A stretch of DNA of 64,000 nucleotides from contig NZ_CP022132.1 of the NCBI RefSeq assembly GCF_002211785.1, forward strand, positions 1,302,001 through 1,366,000. Reading direction: 5' to 3'. Each line of letters opens with the position of its first letter. Position 1 is the stretch's first letter. The translations under genes and the position numbers were made by a program. Below the pieces are notes generated by a model that worked only from the letters and a program-made list of their open reading frames with translations, was not told where the DNA came from and made no database searches. The stretch comes from Francisella halioticida (GTDB lineage: Bacteria > Pseudomonadota > Gammaproteobacteria > Francisellales > Francisellaceae). Positions 51,012-60,605 of this stretch are shown in pieces.

Positions 51012-51890
51012 TTAACTTCTATTTTTAATAGCTTTTTTAAATTTGGCTAAAGCCTCTTCTTCTATTTGGCGAACTCTCTCTGCAGAAATCTTGTATTTAG
51101 CTGCTAAATCTTGTAAGGTCACTTTTTTTTCAAGTAAATAACGAGACATAATAATATCTTTTGTACGTATATCAAAATCACCTAAAACATCCTTTATGAC
51201 CGCCTTAAAGTTATCATAATAATCCTGTTGTACTACTTGATGTTCAACATTTGATGATTTATCTTCAAGATATAGACTTTGTTGACTAGTCTGCTCACCC
51301 TCGTCATCTTTATAAGGAAGATCAAGACTAGCATCTCCTTGACACATTCTTTTTTCCATTTCGATAACTGTTTCTTCTTTTACATTAAGCTCCTCGGCTA
51401 ACTGCTTTATATCTTCTGAGCTTAACCAACCAACCTTATTCTTAGAACTTCTAAGATTAAAAAATAGTTTTCGCTGCGCTTTTGTTGTAGCGACTTTTAC
51501 AATTTTCCAATTCTTTAAGACATAATCATACATTTCAGCCTTAATCCAGTGAACAGCAAAAGAAACTAATCTAACTCCTTGTTCATGATCAAACTTACTT
51601 ACAGCTTTCATAAGCCCAATATTACCTTCTTGAATAAGATCTGCTATTGATAAACCATATCCAGAGAAGTTTTTAGCAAGTTTAGTGACAAACCTTAAAT
51701 GAGACAAAACTAACTGCTGAGCCGCATCTAAGTCTTTTTTATATTTATAACGTTTTGCTAACTCCTGCTCCTCTTCTAAAGATAAAATAGGTAAGCTATT
51801 AACAAAATTAAAATAAGAACTAAGATTATTATCAGAAACAACAGGTAAAGTTTTTGGTTTTGTAGCTGGTAATAACTTTTTTTTAGACAT
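51012..51890 (-). CDS. rpoH: Heat-shock sigma factor sigma-32
   Basis: The 292-aa protein has sigma70 region 2 (DLIQEGNIGLMKAVSKFD, FAVHWIKAEMYDYVL) and the RpoH box QRKLFFNLR that distinguishes RpoH. Region 4 has the helix-turn-helix TLQDLAAKYKISAERVRQIE. It directs RNA polymerase to heat-shock promoters, probably including those of lon and clp genes here. The gene starts 22 bases after the SH3-like gene, so the two may share a transcript. Confidence 0.95.
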   Translation of the reverse strand: MSKKKLLPATKPKTLPVVSDNNLSSYFNFVNSLPILSLEEEQELAKRYKYKKDLDAAQQLVLSHLRFVTKLAKNFSGYGLSIADLIQEGNIGLMKAVSKFDHEQGVRLVSFAVHWIKAEMYDYVLKNWKIVKVATTKAQRKLFFNLRSSKNKVGWLSSEDIKQLAEELNVKEETVIEMEKRMCQGDASLDLPYKDDEGEQTSQQSLYLEDKSSNVEHQVVQQDYYDNFKAVIKDVLGDFDIRTKDIIMSRYLLEKKVTLQDLAAKYKISAERVRQIEEEALAKFKKAIKNRS

Positions 51891-51912
51891 ATTGACCCTA
51901 CTAGATTTTAAT

Positions 51913-52419
51913 CTACTGATAGTAATAGGACTGTCTTAACTGATTAACTTCTACTTGTTGCTTTTGCAATACATAACCAAACTGTTCTTGCATTTGTTGT
52001 ATCATAGCATGTAATTGCGCTATTTTTTGATCTTGTACATTAACATATTCAACAAGTTTTTTTACCGTATTTTTTTTCTGCATGTAATTAGCATATTTTT
52101 GTTGCGCTTGCTTAAGCTGATCTAAGCTTACCCAACCAGTATTTCCGTCAGTTTTATTAACAACTTCGCACCAGCCAGTATTTTTACAGTAAAAAATACT
52201 GTAATGGTCTTGGGTTTTAAGTGTAACTTTATCAACAATTTGTGAAGTAGTATCTTCTTTAGTATAGATATCTACAAGTTTATGATGATCTTTATTTTTT
52301 ACACATGTTGTCGTTTTTTGTTCCTGTTTTGTAACATTAGCAGGTTTATCACTAGACATAGCTAATCCTAAGCTAGCTCCAAACATCAAAAAACTAACTA
52401 TCAAAATTATTTTTTTCAT
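51913..52419 (-). CDS. Secreted SH3-like protein with C-terminal coiled coil
   Basis: The 168-aa protein begins with a signal peptide (MKKIILIVSFLMFGASLGLA). A bacterial SH3-like beta domain follows (about residues 40-105: HKLVDIYTKEDTTSQIVDKV, GWCEVVNKTDGNTGWVS), then a Gln/Lys-rich coiled coil (about 110-165). Such SH3_3-type domains bind cell-wall peptides, often with amidases. The layout recalls TagA/YgiM-like periplasmic proteins but without the membrane anchor. It precedes rpoH by 22 bases, which could tie envelope state to the heat-shock factor. Only the layout is observed; the function is unknown. Confidence 0.65.
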   Translation of the reverse strand: MKKIILIVSFLMFGASLGLAMSSDKPANVTKQEQKTTTCVKNKDHHKLVDIYTKEDTTSQIVDKVTLKTQDHYSIFYCKNTGWCEVVNKTDGNTGWVSLDQLKQAQQKYANYMQKKNTVKKLVEYVNVQDQKIAQLHAMIQQMQEQFGYVLQKQQVEVNQLRQSYYYQ

Positions 52420-52487
52420 TACTTATCCTTTTTTAATCTCTTAATTTCATTATACATTATTTAATAGCTATAAATTATTAATAAATG

Positions 52488-53429
52488 TTAAAGTAGAGAA
52501 GTATCTTCCTTACTTATCTGCTTAGGTAGTAGAAATTCTCTATTTAAACCTAGAGCCACAGCTACTACTCCTGCTACATATATAGATGAATAAGTACCTA
52601 TCACAATACCTAACATTAAAGCTAAAGAGAAATTATGCACTGAGCTTCCACCAAATAAAAATAGTACTACAACTACAAGCATTGTTAATCCAGAGGTAAG
52701 TATAGTTCTTGACAGAGTATCATTAATACTTCTATTTACTACATCCGTAACACTTGCATTACTCATTTTCCTAAAGTTCTCACGGACTCTATCATAAATC
52801 ACAACAGTATCATTTAAAGAATAACCAATCACTGCTAAAATAGCTGCTAGAACTGTCAAGTCAAACTCTAACTGAAAAGCTGCAAATATTCCTAATATTA
52901 CTATTGGATCATGCAATAAAGCTACACATGCACTTATACCAAACTTCATTTCAAATCTAGCACTTATATAGATCAATATACATACTAAAGCAATAATTAT
53001 TGCTAAGACACCATTACTGGCAAGCTCTTTACCAACTTGCGGGCCAATATAGTTTACACTTTCAACTTTTGCATCTAAAGTAGTTGCAACCTCAGACTGA
53101 AGTTGCTGCTGAGCTATTTCTAAATCTTTAGCTTTAGCATTGACCTCATTAGGAGCAAATTTAATCAAATAATTATCATTATCTCCAAAAGTTGTTATTG
53201 TCGTATGGTTAAAGCCTATTTTTTCTAGTTTTTTAGTCATAACTTCAGAACCTAACGTTTTTGAAGTATATAACTGCACTTGATAACCACCAGTAAAGTC
53301 TAAACCAAGATTTAGACCTTTAGTAAATATAAAAAACAACGAGATAACAATCATAAGTATTGAAAAAGCAGTCGTATACTTTTTGATACCTAAAAAATCT
53401 ATCTGAGTCTTTTGTTTAAAAAATTCCAT
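52488..53429 (-). CDS. secF: Protein translocase subunit SecF
   Basis: The 313-aa protein has six membrane segments and the SecF motifs LGLDFTGGYQVQL near the first periplasmic domain and IGYSLNDTVVIYDRVREN in the RND-type core. With SecD it uses the proton-motive force to pull preproteins through SecYEG. It follows secD by 18 bases. Confidence 0.95.
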   Translation of the reverse strand: MEFFKQKTQIDFLGIKKYTTAFSILMIVISLFFIFTKGLNLGLDFTGGYQVQLYTSKTLGSEVMTKKLEKIGFNHTTITTFGDNDNYLIKFAPNEVNAKAKDLEIAQQQLQSEVATTLDAKVESVNYIGPQVGKELASNGVLAIIIALVCILIYISARFEMKFGISACVALLHDPIVILGIFAAFQLEFDLTVLAAILAVIGYSLNDTVVIYDRVRENFRKMSNASVTDVVNRSINDTLSRTILTSGLTMLVVVVLFLFGGSSVHNFSLALMLGIVIGTYSSIYVAGVVAVALGLNREFLLPKQISKEDTSLL

Positions 53430-53447
53430 TATAAACCCAACCTAAAA

Positions 53448-55385
53448 TTATATTCCTATAGAGATTTTTTCTAGCTTCTTTTTCTTACCATAAACAAAAT
53501 TAGTCATAGCTCTAGAAACAGTAACTGATGTGAACATAGATGTGACAATACCTATCATCAATGTGATAGCAAACCCTTTAATAGCACCTGTACCAATAAA
53601 GAAAAGTATAACAGCAACAATTAAAGTAGTAATATTAGAGTCAACAATTGTCGTAAATGCTTTCTCATAACCTATATGAATTGCACTTTGACGTGGCATA
53701 CCTGCACGAATCTCCTCTCTAATTCTTTCAAAAATTAGTACATTGCCATCAATTGACATACCTAAATTCAATACGATACCTGCAATACCTGGTAATGTTA
53801 ATGTTGCTCCTGGAATAATCGACATCACAGCCACAATAAGTACCAAGTTCATAATTAGAGCAATATTTGCAATAATACCAAATACTCGATAGTAAGCTAA
53901 GATAAATATAACAACAGCTAAAAGCGCTACTACTATAGATAGCATACCTTTTTCAATATTAGCTTTACCTAGACTTGGTCCTATTTGTGATTCTTGAACA
54001 ATATGTACAGGAACTTGTAACGAACCAGACTTAATCATTAAAGCAAGGTTATTTGCTTCTTTTTGACTTAGACCCGTAATTTGAAAATGTGAGCCAAGTG
54101 CAGACTGGATAGTAGCAACGTTTATTAATTTCTCAGTTTTGTTAACTACATTCTTCTCTTTACCATTTTTCTCTTTAACTTTCTCATAGGTAGTATTAAC
54201 CAGCATAACACCCATAGGATTACCAACATTCTTGCCTGTAATCCTTCTAAAATGACTAGCAGCTGACCTACTTAACTCAACCATAACTATAGGTGTACCT
54301 GTTTGACGATCAACAGATGGGCTTGCACCAATAATATTTGCTCCACCAGCTACAGGTGCACCTTTTAAACTATAGTAACTTTGATATCCTTTACTATTAT
54401 CTAAGGTATAAACCTTATAGCCCTGCTCTTCTGTCGCTAATCTATCTGAAACTGGGTTGACTAAGTAAAAACTTGCCGTAGATGTTCCCCCTAAGATTTG
54501 CTTAGCTTGAGTAGCATCTTGCATACCTGGAATTTCAATAACAACACGATTTTCTCCAGCCTGTGCAACCGAAGCCTCTGCGACACCTAATGCATTAATA
54601 CGATTACGCATAACTGTCACAACTTGAGATATAGCACCTTGATTTAATTGAAGCATCTTAGCACTATTATAGGTTACAAACACAGTATTACCTTTAGTTG
54701 TATAAGTTATATTAAGATCTTGAGTCTTTTTAAACTCAGAGCCTAAATACTGATTAAGTTTAGCAACACCTTCTGAGTTATCTAAAGTTATGGATATATA
54801 ACCATTAGCAATATAATCCTGAGGTGCTTTAATACTAGATTTCTCATCTGCTTTAGTTGAACTAGAAACACCTATGTTATTATCTTTAGCTGCTGCTAAA
54901 ATAACATTCAACGTATTATCTAACTGAGCATTTATTGCTGTCTTTGTATCAGCTTCTAGCATTAAATACATTCCACCACGTAAATCTAATCCTAAATTCA
55001 TAGGGTTAGCACCTAATGCTGAAAGCCAACCAGGAGAGTTAGAGAGCATATTCATTGCAATAATGTAGTTACCACTTAAGCTTTCTTTTAATATTTTTTT
55101 AGCTTTAAGCTGCTCTTCCACATCTTTAAATGTAATTGAAACATTATCTTTGTTATTTGTTATGTGCGCCTTTTCATAAGCAACAGCGCTTTTATTTAAA
55201 GTATTCTCAATTTTAACTAACAATTGAATGTTAACATCACCATCTTTCTGCGATATTTGCAAAGCAGGGCTTTTACCAAAAATATTAGGTACTGCATAAA
55301 ACAAGGCTAATGCTAGAATAAAAACTATTAAAAGGTTTTTCCATAATGGAAACTGATTTATGGGAAGACTTTTATTATTACTCAT
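53448..55385 (-). CDS. secD: Protein translocase subunit SecD
   Basis: The 645-aa protein has an N-terminal membrane segment and the motif LGLDLRGGMYLMLEAD (near residue 140). A large periplasmic domain and the RND-type core follow, with LGMSIDGNVLIFERIREEIR and six membrane segments. It pairs with SecF in the minus-strand operon yajC-secD-secF. Length is in the family range. Confidence 0.95.
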   Translation of the reverse strand: MSNNKSLPINQFPLWKNLLIVFILALALFYAVPNIFGKSPALQISQKDGDVNIQLLVKIENTLNKSAVAYEKAHITNNKDNVSITFKDVEEQLKAKKILKESLSGNYIIAMNMLSNSPGWLSALGANPMNLGLDLRGGMYLMLEADTKTAINAQLDNTLNVILAAAKDNNIGVSSSTKADEKSSIKAPQDYIANGYISITLDNSEGVAKLNQYLGSEFKKTQDLNITYTTKGNTVFVTYNSAKMLQLNQGAISQVVTVMRNRINALGVAEASVAQAGENRVVIEIPGMQDATQAKQILGGTSTASFYLVNPVSDRLATEEQGYKVYTLDNSKGYQSYYSLKGAPVAGGANIIGASPSVDRQTGTPIVMVELSRSAASHFRRITGKNVGNPMGVMLVNTTYEKVKEKNGKEKNVVNKTEKLINVATIQSALGSHFQITGLSQKEANNLALMIKSGSLQVPVHIVQESQIGPSLGKANIEKGMLSIVVALLAVVIFILAYYRVFGIIANIALIMNLVLIVAVMSIIPGATLTLPGIAGIVLNLGMSIDGNVLIFERIREEIRAGMPRQSAIHIGYEKAFTTIVDSNITTLIVAVILFFIGTGAIKGFAITLMIGIVTSMFTSVTVSRAMTNFVYGKKKKLEKISIGI

Positions 55386-55441
55386 TGAAAAAAAATCCCT
55401 TTGTAAAAGAAAAAAGATTAAAAAATTTCTAGAATGGCTAA

Positions 55442-55798
55442 TTACGCCTTAGTAGCACCTTTTGGTAAAATATTTGCCACTGCACTTCTTTGAACTTTTA
55501 TAGTAACACTTTCTGCTACTTCTAGATCTACAAAAGTATCATCAATTTTAGTGATTTTCCCTATCACACCACCATTTGTTACAACTTCATCACCTTTAGC
55601 TAAATCTGAGAGCATTTTACGTAATTGTTTGCTTTTCTTTTGTTGTGGCCTAATAAGTAAAAACCAAAATATCGCAAAAAATACTACTAACATCAAGATT
55701 GAACTTAATGGACTACTTGCTTCTTGCGCACCACCTGCAGCAAAAGAACTTGAGCTAAATAACACAATAGCAGCTAGTGATAACAATATTTTTTTCAT
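55442..55798 (-). CDS. yajC: Preprotein translocase accessory subunit YajC
   Basis: The 118-aa protein has one membrane segment (about residues 28-47, ending FWFLLIRPQQKKSK) and a compact beta domain (GDEVVTNGGVIGKITKIDD). YajC associates with SecDF at the translocon. It is the first surviving gene of the secDF operon. Its normal upstream neighbour tgt is 4.8 kb away, separated by an IS and dead genes. Confidence 0.94.
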   Translation of the reverse strand: MKKILLSLAAIVLFSSSSFAAGGAQEASSPLSSILMLVVFFAIFWFLLIRPQQKKSKQLRKMLSDLAKGDEVVTNGGVIGKITKIDDTFVDLEVAESVTIKVQRSAVANILPKGATKA

Positions 55799-56397
55799 TT
55801 TCTCTCCTAGAGTTTTTTTTATTATATATCCTAAACATGTGAATTCTACATTAGTAACACTGTATTATCAATGGATATTCTCTTGCTAAATCATTAAGTA
55901 GCTATCCTATAGAATAGTATTATGCTATTACAGAGCCATAATAGATATTTCACCTAATATCTAGCAATCACAAATAACAATACTTTTACAAAATTTAGGG
56001 CTTGGAAATTATATTTATTATGGAATGTGGATACTTCCAAAAGAAGTATTTCTGCTTTTATTAGGTACTTTTTTATGATTTTTTTAACAAAAAATGTTGG
56101 ATTATCTTCTATATTTAGTAAAGCTATAATTTATCTTTAACTTACTTATATAAGCTTTGTTATAGAGATTGATATCTTACTTGGTAAGGAGAAAAATGCT
56201 GTTATTCATACTAGCATGATTTTTTTCAGCGTATAAAGTGGTCTCAAAAGAACTTTTACCATTAACTGGTCTGATATCATCTTTCATGAGACTTATAAAG
56301 CCAACAAATCTGATCAAAATACCAATTTGAGCAAGATAACAAAGCAATCAGCTTACTTAGCAAAAATGGTTAATATGATATACAACTCTTAAAACTA
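55799..56397 (+). pseudogene. Decayed membrane-protein remnants upstream of IS copy 4
   Basis: No intact gene is present in these 599 bases. On the plus strand there are broken hydrophobic stretches. One is IYYGMWILPKEVFLLLLGTF (about 56012-56070). A second starts near 56197 (MLLFILA, TGA, FFSAYKVVSKELLPLTGLIS), which resembles the first segments of an EamA/DMT transporter with a Trp-to-TGA change. A polar tail ends MVNMIYNS near 56392. The IS cuts in immediately afterwards. Identity is uncertain. Confidence 0.35.
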
Positions 56398-57707
56398 TAA
56401 TGTCCCCAGAAAAAGCTACTGATTTTAGAAAGATTTTTATTCCTAGATGTTAAACTTAACTAGATAAATTAGGAAATAGATAAATGAGTAAAAAAAGAGT
56501 AACGTATACAGCTGATTTTAAAGCTAAAGTAATTATAGAATTGCTAGAAGGCGATATGACAGTTAATGAGATAGCAAGTAAGTATGATTTACTTCCTAAA
56601 AACGTGCACAATTGGAAGCAGTAATTTTTATCTAATGCTTGCTTAGCATTTGATAAAAGCTCTGTTGTTAAGGAGTATAAGCAGGAAATAGATGAGCTTA
56701 GAAAAGATAAAGATGCAACAAGTAAAAAACTAGTCGAGGTAATAGTAGAGAGGGATTTTTTAATGGGAAAGCTAAAAAGCTTGGTATCATCAAATGATAG
56801 AGTAAACTCTGTAGATACTAAGCTAGAATTATCTTTAAATAATCAGCTTAAACTATTATCTGTATCTAAGAGTGTGTACTATTATACACCAATATCAAAA
56901 TTTAGTAGTAATGATGATATTAGACTATTAAATGCAATAGATTTGATACATACTAAACATCCATATTATGGTACGAGAAGGCTAGTAAAGTTGCTAAATA
57001 GATTAGGATTTCTAGTTGGAAGGAAGCTAATCAAAAGTGCTATGGAATTAATGGGTATTAAGGCATTGTATCCTAAAAAAAAGACAACTGTCATTAATAA
57101 GCAACACAAGAAATATCCATACTTACTTAATGTATTTAAAAATGAGACGAATCAGGTTGTTATAGATAAAGCTAATAAGGTATGGAGTGCTGATATCACG
57201 TATATTAGACTAGAATGTGGGTATGCATATTTAGCAGCCATAATAGATTGGCATAGCAAGAAAATACTAGCTTGGAAGATTTCTAATACTATGGATACAC
57301 ATCTAACAACTAGTGTGTTAAAAGAAGCGTTATTTAAATATGGTAAACCTGATATCTTTAACTCTGATCAAGGAACTCAATATACAGCAAAAGAGCATAT
57401 TAAAATATTATCTGATAATAAAATAAATATATCTATGGATGCTAAAGGAAGATCTATAGATAATATTGCAATTGAGAGATTTTGGAGAACACTGAAATAT
57501 GAAAATGTTTATCCGGTATCATATATAACTATGAAAGAGGCTAAAGTAGGTATCAAAGAATATATTGATATTTACAACAATGAAAGACTACATTCTAGTA
57601 TTGGATATATGACTCCTGATGAAGTATATTCTGGTATTTTAGATGCTGCATAAAAGCAAGGAATAAAAATATTTTATAAAGTGGTATTGAATAACAGGGA
57701 CAGTTTA
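56398..57707 (+). mobile_element. 1310-bp IS3-family element, copy 4
   Basis: It has the same ends and exact length as copies 1 and 3, on the plus strand. It shares the KQHKK and YLAAII states and the uninterrupted AMELMGI junction with copy 2, forming the second sublineage. It cuts off the 3' end of the isochorismatase-family pseudogene. No target duplication is seen. Confidence 0.88.
56484..57653 (+). pseudogene. IS3-family transposase, one nonsense mutation (copy 4)
   Basis: This is the clearest view of the complete one-frame transposase (389 codons): helix-turn-helix, coiled coil, HTH_21-like region, then the DDE core. A single TAA at 56622-56624 replaces the Gln codon (CAA in the other copies) at position 47, so translation would stop early. 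An internal ATG at 56763 leaves a 296-aa catalytic fragment. Unlike most IS3 elements, no -1 frameshift site is needed between the two halves. Confidence 0.85.
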
Positions 57708-58017
57708 TTTTGTTATAACTATATAACTCTCTTGAACATCAATATTTTTATGAAATTCTGTTGCCCATGTACCAAGCTGAAGCGCTTTATACTGAGGTGC
57801 TTGACCAAATATAGGTGAGTTCTCTGGGCACTCATGATAATCTTTGCTAAAGCCAACTTTAACATGAGCAATCTTAATCCCATTTTTACGACCCCAAGCT
57901 ATGATCTTATTAGCATTTTCCATGTTTAATAGACTGAGCATGATAAGCCCCAAAAGCACCTTCTTCATGAACAATTTCATTAATGAAGTCAGCAGCAATA
58001 ATTAAAGTATTTTTCAT
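57708..58017 (-). pseudogene. Isochorismatase-family hydrolase, frameshifted and truncated
   Basis: ATG 58017 is preceded by a GGAG site and encodes MKNTLIIAADFINEIVHEEG, with the first catalytic Asp of cysteine hydrolases. The frame breaks after GKC (TAA near 57909) and resumes one base away as NANKIIAWGRKNGIKIAHVKVGF. It runs to SYIVITK, where the IS begins, so the catalytic cysteine region is missing. Relatives hydrolyse isochorismate, nicotinamide or similar compounds. Confidence 0.7.
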
Positions 58018-58041
58018 TTTAAATTCTCCTTTTATTTATAA

Positions 58042-58917
58042 CTATTTTTTCTTAATAACTGAAAGTATGCCCGCCGCACAAACAATCAATATACCAAAAA
58101 CCTCTATACCAGTTAAATTTTTATTATACATAAACACATCTATCACAGCAGCCACAACAACGTAAAAGTACATACCTGGAGCTACAAAAGACGGGTCTAC
58201 TGTATACTTAAAAGCTTTAACTCTAAAAAGATTGGAACTTACACCAAATATTACAATTACAATACCTGCACAAATTAATGGTGTGCTAGCAAATACATTT
58301 CTAACTCCTGCAAATGTAATATGAGTAAATGGTAAACCTATAAACATAAGGATACTTATAAATGTAAATATCCACAAGTTCATAGTAAATAAATTTTCTT
58401 TTTGGCTTGCAGTATATAGTACAGCTTGAGATCCTGCATTTAAAACACCTGAAACTAAAGCACTTAGAGCCCATATATCAGGATGTCATGACTTACCTCC
58501 TAACACTAGATAAATACCAAGAAAGCTCATTATTAGTAGTGCCCATGTACCTACATCTACCTTTACTTTATAAAAAATTCATCTAATTATTGGTATAAAT
58601 AAAGGACTAGTATTAAATAAAAGTATTGGTAACAACAATGATGAGCTGTGTAACCCTAAAAATAAAAAATACTGCGAAGTGACAAGAAGAATAACTCTCA
58701 TCAATATAGGCTTCCATTCAAGAGGACGTAGTTTATCAAATGATGAAATACTAACAATCCACCACATTAATATAGAACTTCCAACAAAGTACGTAAGCAT
58801 AACACTATATATGGAACTACTAGACATCAGAAATTTAATAGCTAATCCAAATAACGTTATAGAAGTAGCTGATAAGAGCATCCAAAACATAGCAATACTG
58901 TCGAGTAATAGCCTCAT
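58042..58917 (-). pseudogene. EamA/DMT-family transporter with two in-frame TGA codons
   Basis: One reading frame spans 58917 to 58042 with about ten hydrophobic segments, as in drug/metabolite transporters. It ends VFGILIVCAAGILSVIKKK. Two TGA codons interrupt it, at 58579-58581 (after FIPIIR) and at 58486-58488 (after LVLGGKS). Both are plausible Trp-to-stop changes. The start is likely ATG 58917 or 58890. The transporter lies directly upstream of the isochorismatase-family gene, so they may once have been an operon controlled by the divergent LysR gene. Confidence 0.75.
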
Positions 58918-59078
58918 TTACAGCCCTAAATCCAATAAATACTAAAATCAATAACTAAATAATACAGCTAACATACTTTAAAGTAAAACTACTTTAACTT
59001 TAACTTACACTTATGTAAGCTAAACTTACATAAAGACATGCGCTTATTATCAAAGTACTTTTAACTCCATATATAAGT
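58918..59078. other. Non-coding stretch between two EamA remnants
   Basis: These 161 AT-rich bases contain several AGTAAA/TTAACTTTAACTTA-like words but no frame of note and no clear promoter. Confidence 0.3.
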
Positions 59079-59210
59079 CTAAGATTTTTTAATTATTAAT
59101 AATATGCTACTAATATATACTATTAGAATCCCATATACCTCTAAAAAAATAATTGATATTCCATGAAAAACAATGTCCAATACAGCCACGACTATTACTG
59201 AAAAATAGAG
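59079..59210 (-). pseudogene. Second EamA/DMT transporter, C-terminal remnant
   Basis: The minus strand encodes LYFSVIVVAVLDIVFHG followed by EVYGILIVYISSILLIIKKS and a stop at 59079. This aligns position for position with the C-terminus of the EamA pseudogene at 58042 (MYFYVVVAAVIDVFMYN ... EVFGILIVCAAGILSVIKKK). It is a divergent paralogue reduced to its last membrane helix pair. The rest has been deleted. Confidence 0.65.
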
Positions 59211-59381
59211 CTAATTGAAGAAAATAAGGGCTAGTTTAGAATTTTTTACCATTATTTTGCATATAGAAATCTACTATTTAAGCTTTAGTTCTTTAGACAA
59301 ACCGCTTATGTACTTAATCCTATTTTTGAGATCAGCAAATCTACTACCATCTAAATAATTTGTAATATTTGATATACATAA
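59211..59381. other. Stretch with no recognisable feature
   Basis: I see no gene, repeat or signal in these 171 bases. They may be fully eroded sequence. Confidence 0.3.
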
Positions 59382-59616
59382 ACTTTAAAAATTCTTATAA
59401 GTAAAAGATACCCATGGGTAAACCCGTGAAGCTCTATCTACGACCACATAGGTGATAGACATATAGATACCAATAATTGCAACCAAATATTGTCTTATAA
59501 AAATCCCAAAGGCAATAAGTGTTACTAAAAATATTATTTACTAGACTTATTAACTTAATCCCATTTTTTGGAATTACCCTCACCGTAACAGAACCATATA
59601 AATATTGCATAGCCAT
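59382..59616 (-). pseudogene. Unidentified membrane-protein remnant
   Basis: Two overlapping minus-strand frames join by a frameshift near 59520. The first is MAMQYLYGSVTVRVIPKNGI. The second is IFLVTLIAFGIFIRQYLVAI then IGIYMSITYVVV and a polar end, YPWVSFTYKNF, with a stop at 59382. The second has two hydrophobic segments. I cannot assign a family. Confidence 0.35.
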
Positions 59617-59670
59617 GTGAAATACTTTATCCTCACTATTACAATAAAAGTAAGTTTTTCTTACACCAAG

Positions 59671-60605
59671 ATGATAAAAAAAACCGATTTACCTCCTTTA
59701 AACTCCTTACCTGTTTTTATAGCAGTAATGAAAACTAAAAGTTATACAAAAGTAGCAGAACAGTTATTTATGACTCACTCTGCAGTAAGTCAATCTATCA
59801 ATAAACTAGAAACTAGAAACTAGAAACTAGAAACTAGAAACTAGAAACTAGAAACTAGAAACTAGAAACACATTTTGACAGAAAACTTTTTTTAACTCAA
59901 AAAAGAAGAATTGTAATTACAGATTTAGCAAAAGAATATTATTCAAAAATTGATCCTTTAATAACAGAAATATATCAGTCAACGAATATTTTCAAAGAAC
60001 ATCAAATGAATAAAGTTTCTATCAATTATCTGTCCACATTATGTGCTAATTGGCTAATCCCTAGGTTTGATAACATTCTTGAAGCATTTAATGATATAGA
60101 TATACAGCTTATAACAAAAGGAACAAAAATTGATTTTGATAATGACAATATAGATTTAAGTATTGAATATGGCTCAGATGAGGAGTTTGAAAATAAAAAT
60201 AGACAAAAACTTGCTTTTGGAGAACTAGTTTTAGTATCTAATATCAAACAGATAAACAAAACATTTGAAGAAATAATAGCTACACAAAAACTTATTTTTG
60301 TTAATGATAAATTGAGAGATAGCGACTATATTAAATGGTGTAAACATAATAATATAAGTGATAATTATAATAAAAAAATAGTTTTTAAAAACTCGATTCA
60401 AGCTATTAAAGCTTGTTTCTCAGGAATTGTTTTTTTTGTAACAGAAAAACTCTTAATTAGTGACCTTATTGAAAATGGCTTATTATACTTGCCTGAACAA
60501 AAAAGTTTATTTGCTAACAAATCTTATTATTTACTATCTAAAGAACCTAACTCTAAAGTTTTTACAAAGATGAATAAATTACTCCACTCTTTTCTAAACA
60601 AATAG
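59671..60605 (+). pseudogene. LysR-family regulator disrupted by a heptanucleotide repeat expansion
   Basis: ATG 59671 opens a LysR helix-turn-helix (SLPVFIAVMKTKSYTKVAEQ, then HSAVSQSINKLE). At residue 45 the frame enters nine units of AAACTAG and stops at TAG 59821-59823. After the repeat the gene continues in the frame THFDRKLFLTQKRRIVITD and runs to the stop at 60603 through a normal effector domain. With one repeat unit the protein would be 292 aa, the usual LysR length. An internal ATG at 60006 leaves a 199-aa effector domain without DNA binding. It points away from the EamA and isochorismatase pseudogenes. Confidence 0.85.
59803..59869 (+). repeat. Heptanucleotide tandem repeat (AAACTAG)9 in the LysR gene
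   Basis: Nine perfect AAACTAG units are followed by AAAC. Reading through in the gene's frame gives K-L-E-T-R-N-stop, so three or more units always terminate translation. Only a single unit restores KLETHFDRKL, the expected LysR sequence. Confidence 0.95.

Noticed and set aside
58486-58581. The two TGA codons of the EamA gene as selenocysteine or a Trp-reassigned code
   Set aside because: All intact genes in the window use TGG for Trp and TGA is not seen inside them. No SECIS-like hairpin follows, and the neighbours are dead.
59803-59869. Heptamer array as a short CRISPR or an attachment site
   Set aside because: The units are contiguous without spacers, and the flanks form one LysR gene when a single unit is kept.
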